In this document: positions 48,701-61,615 of the stretch, one piece after another
Position numbering within the stretch: position 1 is the stretch's first letter
Layout of the letters: every line of letters starts with the position of its first letter
Source of the DNA: Zoroaster sp. YZ-2022
Lineage: Eukaryota; Echinodermata; Asteroidea; Forcipulatida; Zoroasteridae
DNA length: 64,000 bases
Assembly: GCA_029582265.1 (NCBI GenBank)
Contig: CM055816.1
Span: forward strand, 21,199,843-21,263,842
Direction of reading: 5' to 3'
Translations under genes and position numbers: made by a program
Notes under the pieces: model-generated
What the model saw: only the letters and a program-made list of their open reading frames with translations
Database searches by the model: none
Told to the model about the DNA's origin: nothing

Positions 48701-49693
48701 AGTAAAAGACTGGAATGAGTAAAGCACTGAATGAGTAAAGAATGAATGAGTAAAGAATGAATGAGTAAAGACTGAATGAGTAAAGACCAATGAGTAAAGA
48801 CTCAATGAGTAAAAGACTCATGAGTAAAGACTCAATGAGTAAAGACTCAATGAGCAGAGATTCAAATGAGTAAAGATTCAAATGAGTAAAGATTCAATGG
48901 AGTAAAGATTCAATGAGTAAAGATTTAATGAGCAAAGATTCAAATGAGTAAAGATTCAATGAGTAAAGATTCAATGAGTAAGAGACTCGAAATGAGCAAA
49001 GATCCAATGAGTAAAGATTCAATGAAAGTAAAGATTCAATGAGCAGCACTGAATGAGAAAAGACTCAATGAGTAAAGACTGAATCTGTAAAGACTGAATG
49101 AGTAAAGACTCAATGAGTAGAGAGACTCAAGTACGAGTAGAGACTCAATGAGTAGAGACTCACTGAGCAGAGACTCAATGAGTAGAGACTCAATGAGTAG
49201 AGTAAGAGAGACTCAAATGAGTAGAGACTCAATGAGTAGAGACTCAATGAGTAGAGACTCAATGTTCTAAAGGCCCCGAATTTGTTAGAATTTAAAATAA
49301 TAATAATAATACTTAATGTTTTAGTTTATCAAATGTTTTCCAATTTAAAACCAATATAAAACCATCTGTTAATATATTGATGTCAAAGATTGCTGTTGGT
49401 GTTAAAATTAAATTTAACAAATCATACCTGAATAGCTTCATGTACAGTCGTTCTTTGTCTGTCTTCGTACGTTGTTGTCCCTCCCTTTCTACTTCCCTTA
49501 AGGAAAATCATCAATATGCACGCTGCGCTTGCGCAATACAAATTTATCAATCTATTCGTGTTTTTGTGAGGAGTGTATTTTGTGTGCAGTTTGTGTGGAG
49601 GGAACGATGTCCATTCTATTTTAAGACACGACATGACTTTGCTCCTCCATCACACAAACTGCACACCTCCACCCGAAATCATCAATATGCATG

Positions 49694-49735
<42 letters not shown>

Positions 49736-50045
49736 TAGATAGATGAAGGAGGCAAGGGGAGGAACTTGTGTGCAGTTTTGTGGAGGGAGTCACGCGCGCC
49801 AGGGAATCTTTCATTGAGGAGGATATATATATATATATGTATATGTATTATGTATTCTCCACCACAACCGATTTTTGCGCGCCCAGACGTGTCTCACGCG
49901 CGCCTGATTGGGGAAACAGAAGAGTTTGACATGGATTGTGGAGCAAGGAGCAAAGGAGCAATCTTCCGAATTCCGGGCAATTGCTCCTTTGCTCCTTTGT
50001 TTTCCCTCCTCAATCCATGTCAAGATGCTGCATACATACTACTTT
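45361..50045. mobile_element. Large foldback element with 15-bp repeat arrays (TU/FB-like)
   Basis: Outer arms 45361-46205 and 49260-50045 are inverted copies of each other. They share GACATGGATTGTGGAG, GGAGAATACATATAC, ACAAAGAACGACTGTACATG and TTAATATATTGATGTC in mirrored order. Inside them lie inward arrays of a 15-bp unit GACTCAATGAGTAAA (about 46205-46850, degenerate; 47790-49266, about 90 units). The centre, 46900-47790, is unique and ends in a TGCTCATTT array. Foldback elements such as Drosophila FB and sea urchin TU also combine long inverted repeats with short tandem units. Target duplications are not clear. Long open frames over the array are repeat artefacts. Confidence 0.8.
46990..47500 (-). 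pseudogene. Acidic coding-like remnant in the foldback centre
   Basis: The minus strand has several short frames rich in Asp, Glu and Ser (for example NEVDDDSEIKAINQQ and later EDDSRI and LDSELEDN) that are offset from one another by frameshifts. Such acidic stretches are found in the N-terminal parts of some DNA transposases, including piggyBac-like ones. No catalytic domain can be read, so this is only a suggestion. Confidence 0.25.
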
Positions 50046-50134
50046 GTTGCAACGTGGAATTAAATGTGAAGTTGAATTGAATTGAATAGATTTTCTTCAG
50101 TACCTAAAGCTGTGTGTAGTGTCATATTGTCATA

Positions 50135-50845
50135 GGACGTTCATAAGGCCAAAAAGTCTCCGGTTTCTGGTCATATGTCTTTTTGCCAACCAGTAAAATA
50201 CGTGATACATATAAGGGTGTTCGAGAAGCCCGAGGGGTAACCGAGTACGTCACATGGTGAGCCCCGAGTACGACCTAATCGAACGTGCATCCCGTCGAAC
50301 GTTCGCCCTCTGTGGTTGTTAAAGCGATGTGAGGAATGTCAAAGGTCACACGGACTTTGTAAACAAAATATTTACAAGGAAACGATCGCAAAATAATTTC
50401 CCGGTAAAAAGGAAACTAATGATCGTATTACTTCTCAGATTCATATAAAATAACACGTCTTCTAGTAGAAGAACGGTCTCTACCACAAATTAATTAATTG
50501 TTTAAGGGATGAAATGTATGTCAAACTTCACAAAATTACTGAACTGAAAACATAAATGGCGGCCATTCAGAATATTTCAAAGTGACGTCACGCACGTCAC
50601 TTACCCGGGTCGTGTCGCGACCTGCTTCGCGAGCAGGTTAATTGAGGCTGACCCAGGTAAGCCCCAGCAATGACGTCAGATCTACTCGAATGCACCAAGA
50701 GTCAGATTCAGGTAGACTGGGGAAGCTATTCGAATGCCCTCTATACGCGGTTATTGGACCGCGGAACCAGACCAAACTTCCATTCAGTCGACGCGCGGGT
50801 CTGAGGCGACGCGCGCGAGACCAGAAACCGCAGACTTTTTGGTTA
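50135..50845. mobile_element. Non-autonomous DNA element with 24-bp terminal inverted repeats
   Basis: CCAAAAAGTCTCCGGTTTCTGG near 50144-50165 is mirrored by CCAGAAACCGCAGACTTTTTGG near 50820-50841 with one to two mismatches. The interior contains a hairpin ACCTGCTTCGCGAGCAGGT (50620-50638) and CG-rich dyads. An internally deleted relative lies at 23915-23985. Confidence 0.6.
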
Positions 50846-50849
50846 GTTA

Positions 50850-51690
50850 ACCGCTGTTCCAGATGCGTCCTGATGTTTTACATGCATGCACTACTTTTAT
50901 TGTAAGGTCAAGTCAAATGTATATTAATTAGGCACATGGCCTCTGAACATTTTCACCCGATTTGGTTGAGAAAACATTGTCTATGGCTGAATATTCATTA
51001 ATCTTAAATATAATGGTGGGGAAACCTAAAGTTTGGTATATTTTGTTTCTGATGTTTCCGTGAGCGGACATGGGCACGAATATGCACGAAAGATTATCAG
51101 GCCAGGGGAGCTTTTATTTATTTGAAACCATCTTTATAGAGGGTGATCCATCCAGCACAGTTGATCATTTGGGGCCCTCATATAAAAAACACGTACGATA
51201 CATACAGCAACAAGACTTTATGAAAATGTACCACTAAAACAAAAATCCAAATGGCTCAAATAAAAATAAAGTACAACTTGAACCCTAAAATTGCACAAAA
51301 AAGAGAAAACATCACAAATAGACTAGAAATAAACCTAAGCTCCCCATCGAACAACATCTGAGGCTTGATGCGAGGCATGAAATATTGTCGAGGGTAGATG
51401 TAAAGTTTGTCAAGGGAAGACGTAGGCCTAATGCATGATGATTGTAAGCAAAATGGCGTTTTGGTTTACATTTACTCGCTTTGCTAAACAAGCAGGTGAA
51501 CACCTCACTATCTTCGGACTCCCCAAAATCAAGAGTAAGTTACATTTGGATAGCTTCTTCCCAGAACAGGATTACAATGGAACTCCTTCCAGCTGATCGC
51601 TTTCCACCAACTTTACGATATATTTAAGTTTAAGAAAAACATCAACAAATGTAATCTTGGTGGATGACATATCGCGTATGTAACTCCTTA
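50850..51690. other. No gene seen
   Basis: Non-coding sequence leading into the CAA microsatellite. Confidence 0.5.
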
Positions 51691-51691
51691 C

Positions 51692-51856
<165 letters not shown>

Positions 51857-54800
51857 GATGGCGTCGAGACAAGAAACACTGCGACAGATCGGCTCTCGAT
51901 TCAAGCGAAAATATTTATTGTTTCCCGTCGTATAATCATTACCAAAAGTGTACTCCTTGTAGGTGCTACCGAGTAGACTCCACAGGGTATGTTTCAACAT
52001 CGGCCATTAAATATATTGGGGCTTTTTACTGTAAAACCTTTGGATTTCTCCGATTTCGGAAGACTCTTTACAACGTACGTTACTCAGTGTATAAAGTTAG
52101 CAGGAGACGCGCGTTCCATCTGCGTCCTTAGAACATCTTGATATCAACTAACGCTGAGTGAACTACTGCAGGGTGAAATACACATCGCTTTTGCATGTAA
52201 TTTCCCTGAAACAATACAACTTTTCACAATTTTGTGATGATAAATGAATGCTATGCAGCATCAACTCAACGGTGAATCAGCGACGAACTCTCAAAGAGGA
52301 AGTCCATCGCCCGTTCTGCCGGTATGCTTTGAGCAGGTACCCCAGATCGTACACACACTGCTCAGAACAATAACAGAATTCGTGCTGTAAACAGGAGAAA
52401 GTGGAGTAAGGACGATAACAGAATTGCAATGGAATGTTTTATAAGGAGCAAGCCAGAGAACAGAGGGTACAGAAGGAGAATGATTAACATATGGCAGGAT
52501 AAAGGCATGTTTGAAATAAAGCGAACAGCGGCTTGGACCAGGTAAAACAAATCAAACATAATCAGTGGCTAACGAAAGTTGAGGTGGAAGAGATGAGCAG
52601 AATAATATCACGGACAGAGGCTGGGACAAAGAAGTGCAGGAGGAGGAACTGGACAACGTGGTCGCTGGTGAGCTGGCAAGATCCCAGAGTGCGGATGAGG
52701 TCAGTGGAGGAATAGAAGAGGAACAGAAGACTGACGGAGGAAGAGCTAGAGATTAGGAAGAGGATTGAAGAGGTAATGGTATCGGTAAAAGGACAGGTAA
52801 GTGGAGTATTCCTGATTGCGCCAGGTCCTCATGGAAAAAGCTGACAAATGTGTCAGCTATGGTAAAGTAGAACTTTGGGACGGTAAGTACTACTAATCTT
52901 TCTGAAATTAAATGATCTTGTCTATGCAGGTGCAGTTGTAGTAGCGGAGAGATCAGTAAAATCTTCACATTCACAATCACGACATAAAGATAATAAACTT
53001 GCGGAAACGCAGACTGAGGGCCAAATTAACGAGTTACGCAAAGATCTCAGTAGAATAGAGCAAATGATAGAGGTGCAATGAAAGATTCAGATATGAGGAA
53101 CAGATTAATGAAGAAGTATCAAGTAAAGGAAAGGGGATGAGTGTAGTTAAGGAAGAAATAAAGCAAAGGGTTAAGGCGAAGGCTTATGAAAGTAAAGAGG
53201 TGACGATGACAGAGTCAGGCAGTTTCATCAAAATCGCCTATTCAGTACAAATCAACGTCAATTATTCAAAGAAATGGACGGGAAATGTGACAACTCACAA
53301 GTGGGGCAGAGCCAGCAGAGGCAAGGGATTTTTGGGTGGCTTTTTGGGATCAGCCTGGTGATCATAACAGACAAGCAGAATGGTTAGCCGACGAAAGACG
53401 AGTTAAAGAATGTACAACAACAAGAGGGATTTCAGATTGATGTGAGCAAGGTGAAGAAACAGTTGAGGAAAGTGCGAATTGGAAAGCCCTGGACCAGACC
53501 AAGTGCACGGATACTGGCTAAAGAACTTAGTAGTCTTCATGAAAGAATAGCCCAGCAGCTGCAACAATGCTTAGTGCGTGGCAACGTTCCGACGTGGATG
53601 ACTGAAGTAAGAACGGTTCTCATCATGAAGGACATTAAGAAGGGTAACGTAACTATCGACCTATTACATGTCTACCCATGATGTATAAACTTGACCGGTA
53701 TCATTGCAGAAGATCTGTATAGCCACACAGAAGATCAGCAGTTATTTCCAGATGAGCAGAAAGGTTGCAAGAAGCGGTCAAGAGGAACGAAAGACCAACT
53801 CATCATTGATAAGACGGTGCTAAAAGGACTGTAGGAACAGGAAAACTAATTCGCCATGGCATGGATAGATTACAAGAAGGCATACGACATGGTATCACAC
53901 CTCGTGGATTATGGAATGTTTGGATATGATAGGGGCAGCTGATGCGGTAAAATGTCTTCTGCGAGAGCATGAAGACATGGAGAACAAATCTGACGGCCAG
54001 TGATGAATGTCTTGGTAAGGTAAACATCAGACGAGGTATTTCCAGGTGATTCTCTGTCTCCACTGTTGTTTGTTTTGGCGCTGTTCCTTTGACGATGATT
54101 TTGCGGAAGGTTAGTGCGGGATACGAGATGACGAAGGATGGATGCAAGATTAATCATCTTCTTCATGGACGACCTGAAGTTGTTTGCGAAGAACGAGAAA
54201 AGAGATTGATTCCTGGTGCAGACTGTACGGATCTTCAGCGACGACATCGGCATGAAGTTTGGTCTGGAGAAATGTGCTGCGATGACCATGAAGAGGGTAA
54301 AAGTACATATTCGATGGAATTGCTTTACCAGATGGCACACAATTGAGGGCGTTGGGGAAGAAAGTTATAAGTATCTTGGAGTGCTTGAAGCGGATCATGT
54401 ACTGCACGAGGAATCGAAAGAGACTTAAGAAAGAGTATATAAGACGAGTGAAGAAGTGTTTGAAGTCCAAGCTGAATGGAGGGAATATGATAAAGGCGAT
54501 CAACACTTGGGCTGTGCCACTAATGAGATACAGTGGGGAATTGTCGAGTGGACTAAGGCAGATCTAGATGTTGCTGACAGGAACGAGGAAAGTAATGACG
54601 ATGTACGGTATGTTACATCCACGGTCGAATGTCAGCAGACTCTATCTACCAAGGTCAGAGGCGGAAGAGGGTTACTTAGTGTATCAGACAGCGTTAACAT
54701 CGAGAGAAGGAGCTTGCAGTGTCATGTAAGAAGTACTCGGTAAAAAGGTTGCGCAGAAATACATGAAGGCAGACGAATTAGGTCCAAAGGAGTATAAGAA

Positions 54801-55662
54801 TCAAAGAAGAGAAGAAAGAACACGAGATTGGCAGGAAAACCACTTCACGGCCCGATTCCTGAGATGTACAGAAGAAGTGGCAAGTAGCAAGACTTGGGAA
54901 TGGTTGAGGAGAGGAGAACCAGAAAAAGAAACTGAGGGTCTGATTACTGCAGCGCAAGACCAGTCTCTGCCGACGAATGTGATGAAGGCAAGGATCGAGA
55001 AGTCAGATGTCTCTTCTATGTGCAGAATGTGCAATGCAGCGGAGGAGATCATATTTCACATTGTCAGCGAATGCAGAGTGCATGCTCAGACAGAGTACAA
55101 AGGCAGACACGACAAGTTAGCCAAGGTGATCCATTGGGATCTGTGTAAGTAAGTACGGTGTCAAGGTGCAATCGAAGTGCATGACCATGACCGGAAAAGG
55201 TTAAGAAACGGATCATGTCAAGATTCTTCTGGGACTTCAACATCCAGACAGATCATCTTATAGAACATAGACGGCCGGATGTTGTTGTCTTGGATAAGCA
55301 TGCAAAGATGTGTCATCTTATTGATATAATCAAAGCGGGTGATAGTAGAGCAGCTTGAAGGAGAAGGAGAAGGTACAGAAATATCAGGATTTAGCGAGAG
55401 AACTGCAAGCTGTGGCAAGTCAAAGAAGGTTATTCCTGTGGTAGTGGGAGCACTGGGTACAATCCCGAAGGCGTTGGAGAAACATCTCAAGGAGATAGGA
55501 ACATCTGTTAGAGTAGAATTACTACAGAAGGCGGCGCTCTTAGGGACAGCAAGGATTCTGCGAAAGACACTCGAGATCTAAGGCTACGGGACGTAGCTTG
55601 ACTCGAGGTGTAACCGGCAGAAAGGAAAACAAGATCTTTCTTTTCATGTTGTGCTAACGCGA
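51857..55662 (+). mobile_element. R2/R4-type non-LTR retrotransposon, copy A
   Basis: Runs from GGCGTCGAGACAAG after the TAA triplets to CTAACGCGA, then AATAAT and the start of copy B. Copy B aligns over its whole length, which fixes both ends. A 5' UTR of about 390 bp precedes a single ORF. The 3' UTR is about 80 bp. It lacks a poly(A) tail, as in the R2/R4 groups. The TAA context matches the known preference of Dong/R4-like elements for TAA repeats. Confidence 0.85.
52244..55581 (+). pseudogene. Reverse transcriptase / restriction-like endonuclease ORF of copy A, frameshifted
   Basis: Likely start ATG 52244 (MNAMQHQLNGES). Ordered landmarks in changing frames: EDNRIAMECFIRSKP-type N-terminal region near 52410; MKDIKKGNV near 53625, start of RT; DYKKAYDMV near 53870 (motif A); GDSLSPLLFVLAL near 54050 (motif B); FMDD at 54162-54173 (motif C); [12 protein letters not shown] near 54365; CRMCNAAEEIIFHIVSEC at 55020-55075 (CCHC knuckle); RRPDVVVLDK at 55270-55300 with LIDI after it (PD..D endonuclease). 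About 1,110 codons in all, split by many one- or two-base indels. Some are probably sequencing errors, so activity cannot be judged. The domain order is that of single-ORF, RLE-bearing elements (R2, R4, NeSL, HERO). Confidence 0.8.
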
Positions 55663-55668
55663 AATAAT

Positions 55669-58600
55669 ATGGCGTCAAGACAAGAAACACTGCGACAGAT
55701 CGGCTCTCGATTCAAGCAAAAATATTTATTGTTTCCCGTCGTATAATCATTACCAAAAGTGTACTCCTTGTAGGTGCTACCAAGTAGATTCTACAGGGTA
55801 AGTTTCAACATCGGCCATTAAAGATCTTGTGGCTTTTTACTGTAAAAACCTTTTGGATTTCTCCGATTTCGGAAGACTCTTTACAACGTACGTTACTCAG
55901 TGTATAAAGTTAGCAGTGAGACGCGCGTTCCATCTGCGTCCTTTAGAACATCTTGATATCAACGTAACGCTGAGTGAATCCACTGCAGGGTGAAATACAC
56001 ATCGCGCTTTTGCATGTAATTTCTGAAACAATACAACTTTTTCTCACAATTTTGTGATGATAATAATGAATGCTATGCAGCATCAACTCAACGGTGAATC
56101 AGCGACGAACTCTCAAAGAGGAAGTCGCCCGTTCTGGAATGGTATGCTTTGAGCGAGGTACCGCCAGATCGTATGCTACACACTGCTCAGAACAATAACA
56201 GAATTTCCAAAGTAAACAGGGAGAAAGTGGAGTAAGTTGACGACAACAGAATTTGCAATGGAATGTTTTATATGGAGCAAGCCAGAGAACAGAGAGGTAA
56301 GGGCTAGGAAGGAGAATGATTAATATATGGCAGGATAAAGGCACATGTTTGAAATAAGGAACAGCGGCTTGCCGACCAGGTAAAAACAAATCAAACATAA
56401 TCAGTGGCTAACGAAAGTTGAGGTGGAAGAAATAGAGTAGAATAATACTCACGGACAGAGGCTGGGGATGAAGAATTGCAGGAGGAGGAACTAGACAACG
56501 TGGTCACTGGTGAGCTGGCAAGTTTCCCCCAAGAGTGCAGATAGCAAAGGTCAGTGAGGAGTAGTAGAGGAGGAACAGAGAGACTTGACGGAGGTGGAAG
56601 AGCTAGAGCTGATTAGGAAGAGGATTGAATGAGGTAATGGTATCGGTAAAGGGACAGGATAAGGGAGTATTCCTGCATTGCGTCAGGTCCTGAAGGAAAA
56701 AGCTGACAAATGTGCTCAGCTATGGTAAGTAGTAAGTCCTTGGGACGGTAAGTACTACTAATCTTCTTGAAATGTAACGATCTTGTTCGCAGGTGCAGTT
56801 GTGTGGTAGTAGCGGAGAGATCAGCGGTAAAATCTTCACATTCACAATCACAACATAAAGATAATAAACCTGGTGGTGAAACCTTGCCAGACCTGAGGGA
56901 GAAGCAAATGGCAACGAGTTACGCAAAGATCTCCAGTAGAATAGAGCAAAATGGATAGGAGGTGCAATGAAAGGTTCAGATATGAGGGACAGATTAATAA
57001 AGAAGTATCAAGTAAAAAGGAAAGGGGATGAGTGTAGTTAAGGAGGAAATAAAGCAAAGGGTTGAGCGAGAAGGCTGCAGAAAGTAAAGTAGGTGCGATG
57101 ACAGAGTCAGGCAGTTTCATCAAAATCGCCTATTCAGTACAAATCAACGTCAATTATTCAAAGAAATGGACGGAAATGTGACAACTCACAAGGCCCCAGA
57201 GCCAGCAGAGGCAAGGAATTTTGGGTGGCCTTTGGGATCAGGCCTGGTGATCATAACAGACAAGCAGAATGGTTAGCCGACGGAAAGACGAGTTAAAGAG
57301 ATGTACAACAACAAGAGGGATTTCAGGATTGATGTGAGCAAGGTGAAGAAACAGTTGAGGAAAGTGCCGGAATTTTGAAAGCCCGGGACCAGACCAAGTG
57401 CACGGATACTGGCTAAAGAACTTTAGTAGTCTTCACGAAAGAATAGCCCCAGCAGCTGCAACAATGCTTAGTGCGTGGCAACGCGTTCCGACGTGGATGA
57501 CTAAAGAAGAACGGTTCTCATCATGAAGGACATTAAGAAGGGTAACGTTGCAAGTAACTATCGACCTATTACATGTCTACCCATGATGTATAAACTTCTG
57601 ACCGGTATCATTGCAGAAGATCTGTATAGCCACATAGAAGATCAGCAGTTATTTCCAGATACGCAGAAATGTTGCAAGAAGCGGTCAAGAGGAACGAAAG
57701 ACCAACTCATAATTGATAAGACGGTGCTAAAGGACTGTAGGAACAGGAAAACTAATCTGGCCATGGCAGATGGAATTAATTTCCCAGATGGCACACAATT
57801 GAGGGCGTTGGGTGAAGAAGAAAGTTATAAGTATCTTGGAGTGCTTGAAGCGGATCACATACTGCATGAGGAATCAAAAGAGAGGCTTAAGAAAGAGTAT
57901 ATAAGACGAGTGAAGAAGTGTTTGAAGTCAAGCTGAGCCGATGGAGGGAATATGATAAAGGACGATCAACACTTGGGCTGGAAGTCGCTGATGAGGTACA
58001 GTGCAGTGAATTGTCGAGGTGGACTAAGGGCAGATATAGATGTTAAGGCTGACAGGAAAACGAGGAGAAGTGGATGACGATGTACGGTATAAGTTACATC
58101 CACGGTCGAATCTGTCAGCAGACTCTATCTACCGGAGGTCAGAGGAGGAAGAGGATTCACTTAAGTGTATCAGACACAGCGTTAACATTGAGAGAAGGAG
58201 TTTGCAGTGTCAGCAGTGTCCATGTAAGTAAGTAGTACTCGGGAAAAAGGTTGTTGAAGGTTGTCACAGAAATACATGAAGGCAGACGAATTAGGTCCGT
58301 AAAGGAGTATAAGAATCAAAGAAGAGAAGAAAAATACTAGATTGAGAGGGAAAACCACTTCACGGCCGGGATTCCTGAGGATGTACCGGAAGAAGTGGCA
58401 AATGCTAAGACTTGGGAATGGTTGCTGAGGAGAGGAGAACTAAAGAAAGAAACTGAGGGTCTGATTACTGCAGCGCACAGACCAGTCTCTGCCGACAACG
58501 GAATGTGATGAGAGCAAGGATCGAGAAGTCAGATGTCTCTGTCTGTGTGCAGAATGTACAATGCGGCGGAGAGACTGACTGTGTTTCACATTGTCAGCGA

Positions 58601-59214
58601 ATGCAGAGTGCATGCTCAGACAGAGTACAAAGGCAGACACGGCAACAGAGTTGGCCAAGGTGATCCATTGGGATCTGTGTAAGAAAGTACGGTGTCAAGG
58701 TGCAATCGAAGTGGTAACGACCATGTGCCGGGAAAAAGGTTGAAGAAACGGACCATGTCAAGATTCTTTGGGACTTCAACATCCAGACAGATCATGTTAT
58801 AGAACATAGACGACGAATGTGTTGTTGTCTTGGATAAGCATGAGAAGATGTGTCATCTTACTGATATATAGCTGTGCCGGGTGATAAGTAGAGTAGCTTC
58901 GAAGGAGGAGAAGGTGCACAGAAATATCAGGATTGTGAGAGAACCCGCCATAAGCTGTGGCAAGTCAAGGTAAAAGGTTATTCCTGTGGTAGTGGGAGCA
59001 CGGCACAATCCCGAAGGCGTTGGAGAAAACATCTCAAGGAGATAGGGAGACATCTGTTAGAGTAGAATTACTACCTGAGAAGGCGGCACCTCTTAGGACA
59101 GTGCAAGGGATTCTGGTGAAGACACACTGGAGATCTAAGGCTACGGGACGACTTGACCCGAGGTGAAACCGGCATGAAGGAGAAAAACAAGATCTTTCTT
59201 TTCATACAGTGTAA

Positions 59215-59219
<5 letters not shown>
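55669..59219 (+). mobile_element. R2/R4-type non-LTR retrotransposon, copy B, RT core deleted
   Basis: Head-to-tail behind copy A, separated by only AATAAT. It ends GTAACGCGA before a long (TAA)n. Compared with A it lacks about 450 bp between NLAMA (near 57762) and [10 protein letters not shown] (near 57790), which removes RT motifs A, B and C including FMDD. It is therefore inactive whatever the sequencing quality. It has even more single-base insertions than A. Confidence 0.85.
57523..57936 (+). pseudogene. Longest open RT fragment of copy B
   Basis: A 137-codon frame begins [20 protein letters not shown] (RT motif 0-1 region) and continues through [19 protein letters not shown]. It then passes straight across the deletion into [20 protein letters not shown]. 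The in-frame join shows that the deletion is a true structural change rather than a sequencing error. Confidence 0.75.
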
Positions 59220-59687
<468 letters not shown>

Positions 59688-60187
59688 NNNNNNNNNNNNN
59701 NNNNNNNNNNNNNNNNNNNNNNNNNNNNNNNNNNNNNNNNNNNNNNNNNNNNNNNNNNNNNNNNNNNNNNNNNNNNNNNNNNNNNNNNNNNNNNNNNNNN
59801 NNNNNNNNNNNNNNNNNNNNNNNNNNNNNNNNNNNNNNNNNNNNNNNNNNNNNNNNNNNNNNNNNNNNNNNNNNNNNNNNNNNNNNNNNNNNNNNNNNNN
59901 NNNNNNNNNNNNNNNNNNNNNNNNNNNNNNNNNNNNNNNNNNNNNNNNNNNNNNNNNNNNNNNNNNNNNNNNNNNNNNNNNNNNNNNNNNNNNNNNNNNN
60001 NNNNNNNNNNNNNNNNNNNNNNNNNNNNNNNNNNNNNNNNNNNNNNNNNNNNNNNNNNNNNNNNNNNNNNNNNNNNNNNNNNNNNNNNNNNNNNNNNNNN
60101 NNNNNNNNNNNNNNNNNNNNNNNNNNNNNNNNNNNNNNNNNNNNNNNNNNNNNNNNNNNNNNNNNNNNNNNNNNNNNNNNNNNNNNN
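59688..60187. other. Assembly gap, 500 N
   Basis: Exactly 500 N. Earlier exons of the Cys-rich gene at 61188 may lie in or before this gap. Confidence 1.
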
Positions 60188-60650
60188 TTTTTAACTTCCT
60201 CATAAAATCCTCATGGCTTTAAAGAAAAATTACTTCCTAAGTATAAAGAGATGAAGCCAAACCAGTAGCCAAACTGTAACATGTGTACCGCTCTTAGATT
60301 TTCTGCCGGACAGGGTATGGGGTAATGTACTTTGTTGCAAAAAGTACTCAGAATTAGGTAGGCAATTTACCAAAAACTTGTTACTTAACACTGCATAATC
60401 ACGGGAAATAACCTATAAAAGCCTATATTTTGGCAATTGGTAAACCTATAATAACCTACATATATTGCTTTAAAAAAACTATTTTATAAACCTATATTTG
60501 GTAGATTAGGCACTGGGAGGCCTGGGTTTTCTGTAAACCCTTTCTATAACCATAATAGCCTGTTATAATGATGACTAATGAGACTTGTTGAAAAGAAGTA
60601 AATCATTTTGTTTAGGCACTGTCATTGTATGTGCTCTTGTGCATTTTATG
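60188..60650. other. No gene seen
   Basis: Non-coding; CCTATA(A)-type words recur (60410-60510). No exon detected. Confidence 0.5.
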
Positions 60651-60654
60651 TGAA

Positions 60655-60919
60655 TACACAGGAACACACAGGAATACACAGGAACACACAGGAACACACA
60701 GGAACACACAGGAATACACACAGGAATACACAGGAATACACACAGGAATACACACAGGAATACACACAGGAATACACAGGAATACACAGGAATACACAGG
60801 AATACACAGGAATACACAGGAATACACAGGAATACACAGGAATACACACAGGAATACACACAGGAATACACACAGGAATACACAGGAATACACAGGAATA
60901 CACAGGAATACACAGGAAT
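60655..60919. repeat. 10/12-bp minisatellite (ACACAGGAAT)n
   Basis: About 25 units of ACACAGGAAT with interspersed 12-bp variants ACACACAGGAAT and a few GGAAC units at the left. Open frames on both strands encode only the repeat (YSCVFLCIPV or GIHRNTQEY). Confidence 0.95.
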
Positions 60920-60941
60920 TATGAACCAGCTTTAAATGCTT

Positions 60942-61147
60942 TCCAGCAATAATGGTATTCAGTCCTTCAAGAGTCACCTGCATCAACATCTTCTAGCACA
61001 GAGTTCTTTGCCATTCTCCTAAGCTGCTGTGAACCACTGATTGGCCCATTAGGGTTACTGATATAGTGCTTTATTGCCTATATCTGTGCATGACCTGGTC
61101 ATACCTAATTGTGGCTATAGTTCACCCTAACACTTCATAATAAAATT
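60942..61147 (+). mobile_element. 5'-truncated LINE tail, second copy
   Basis: Matches the end of the LINE at 34690-34912 (CAGCAATAATGGTATTCAGT through CACTTCATAATAAAAT) with a 16-bp deletion after CATCTTCTA. It ends only about 40 bp before the splice acceptor of the next exon. Confidence 0.85.
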
Positions 61148-61187
61148 TAAAAAAAACTTATATCATTGTTTTCTAATTCCTAATCAG

Positions 61188-61491
61188 GTCCAGCAGTGTG
61201 TTGACTGTCCTGGTGGTTACTTCTGTCCAGATGACGCTGCTACCTCCTACAGTCAGCTCTGTGATGAAGGCTACTGGTGTGACTCTGGAGTAGACCGCGC
61301 CAATCCTAACAACCCATCAGAGAATGAGACCTACCCTGCCTCATGCCCGATCCTTGGGGGTCATACAGGCGTAGGAGGGGTGTGTCCGAGGGGGTATAGA
61401 TGCCCAGAAGGGACCAAGCTTCCGATTGGGTGTGAGGCTGGACAGTATCAGGACCAGGAGGGACAAGGGAGTTGCAAAGAGTGCCCAGAAG
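61188..61491 (+). CDS. Internal exon of a Cys-rich GCC2/GCC3-type extracellular protein
   Basis: Acceptor CTAATCAG before 61188 and donor GTGAGT at 61492. The frame gives 101 codons plus one base (phase 1 end): VQQCVDCPGGYFCPDDAATS, then LCDEGYWCDSGVDRANPNN, VCPRGYRCPEGTKLPIGCEA, ending SCKECPEG. Repeated C..CP.GY.C and GCEAG.YQ patterns are those of GCC2/GCC3 (ephrin-receptor-like, TNFR-like) modules in large secreted or membrane proteins of marine deuterostomes. Function unknown. The joined codon GGT with the next exon keeps the motif CPEGFFC, which supports both splice sites. Codon use looks normal and there is no disruption. Confidence 0.8.
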
Positions 61492-61615
61492 GTGAGTAGG
61501 AATTCACAATAGTGGAATGGGAAGATAATGAATCAAACGATGGTGTGGAAATCTATGACAGTGTTGTTTTAAGGTACTGACATCCAGCAAGACTGAACTG
61601 AAATGGAACACAGAG

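Noticed and set aside
47790..49266. 15-bp array as a Ser/Leu-rich protein gene (frames up to 196 codons)
   Set aside because: Frames exist only because the 15-bp unit is a multiple of three and mostly lacks stops. They shift with each indel and have no start context or non-repeat domain.
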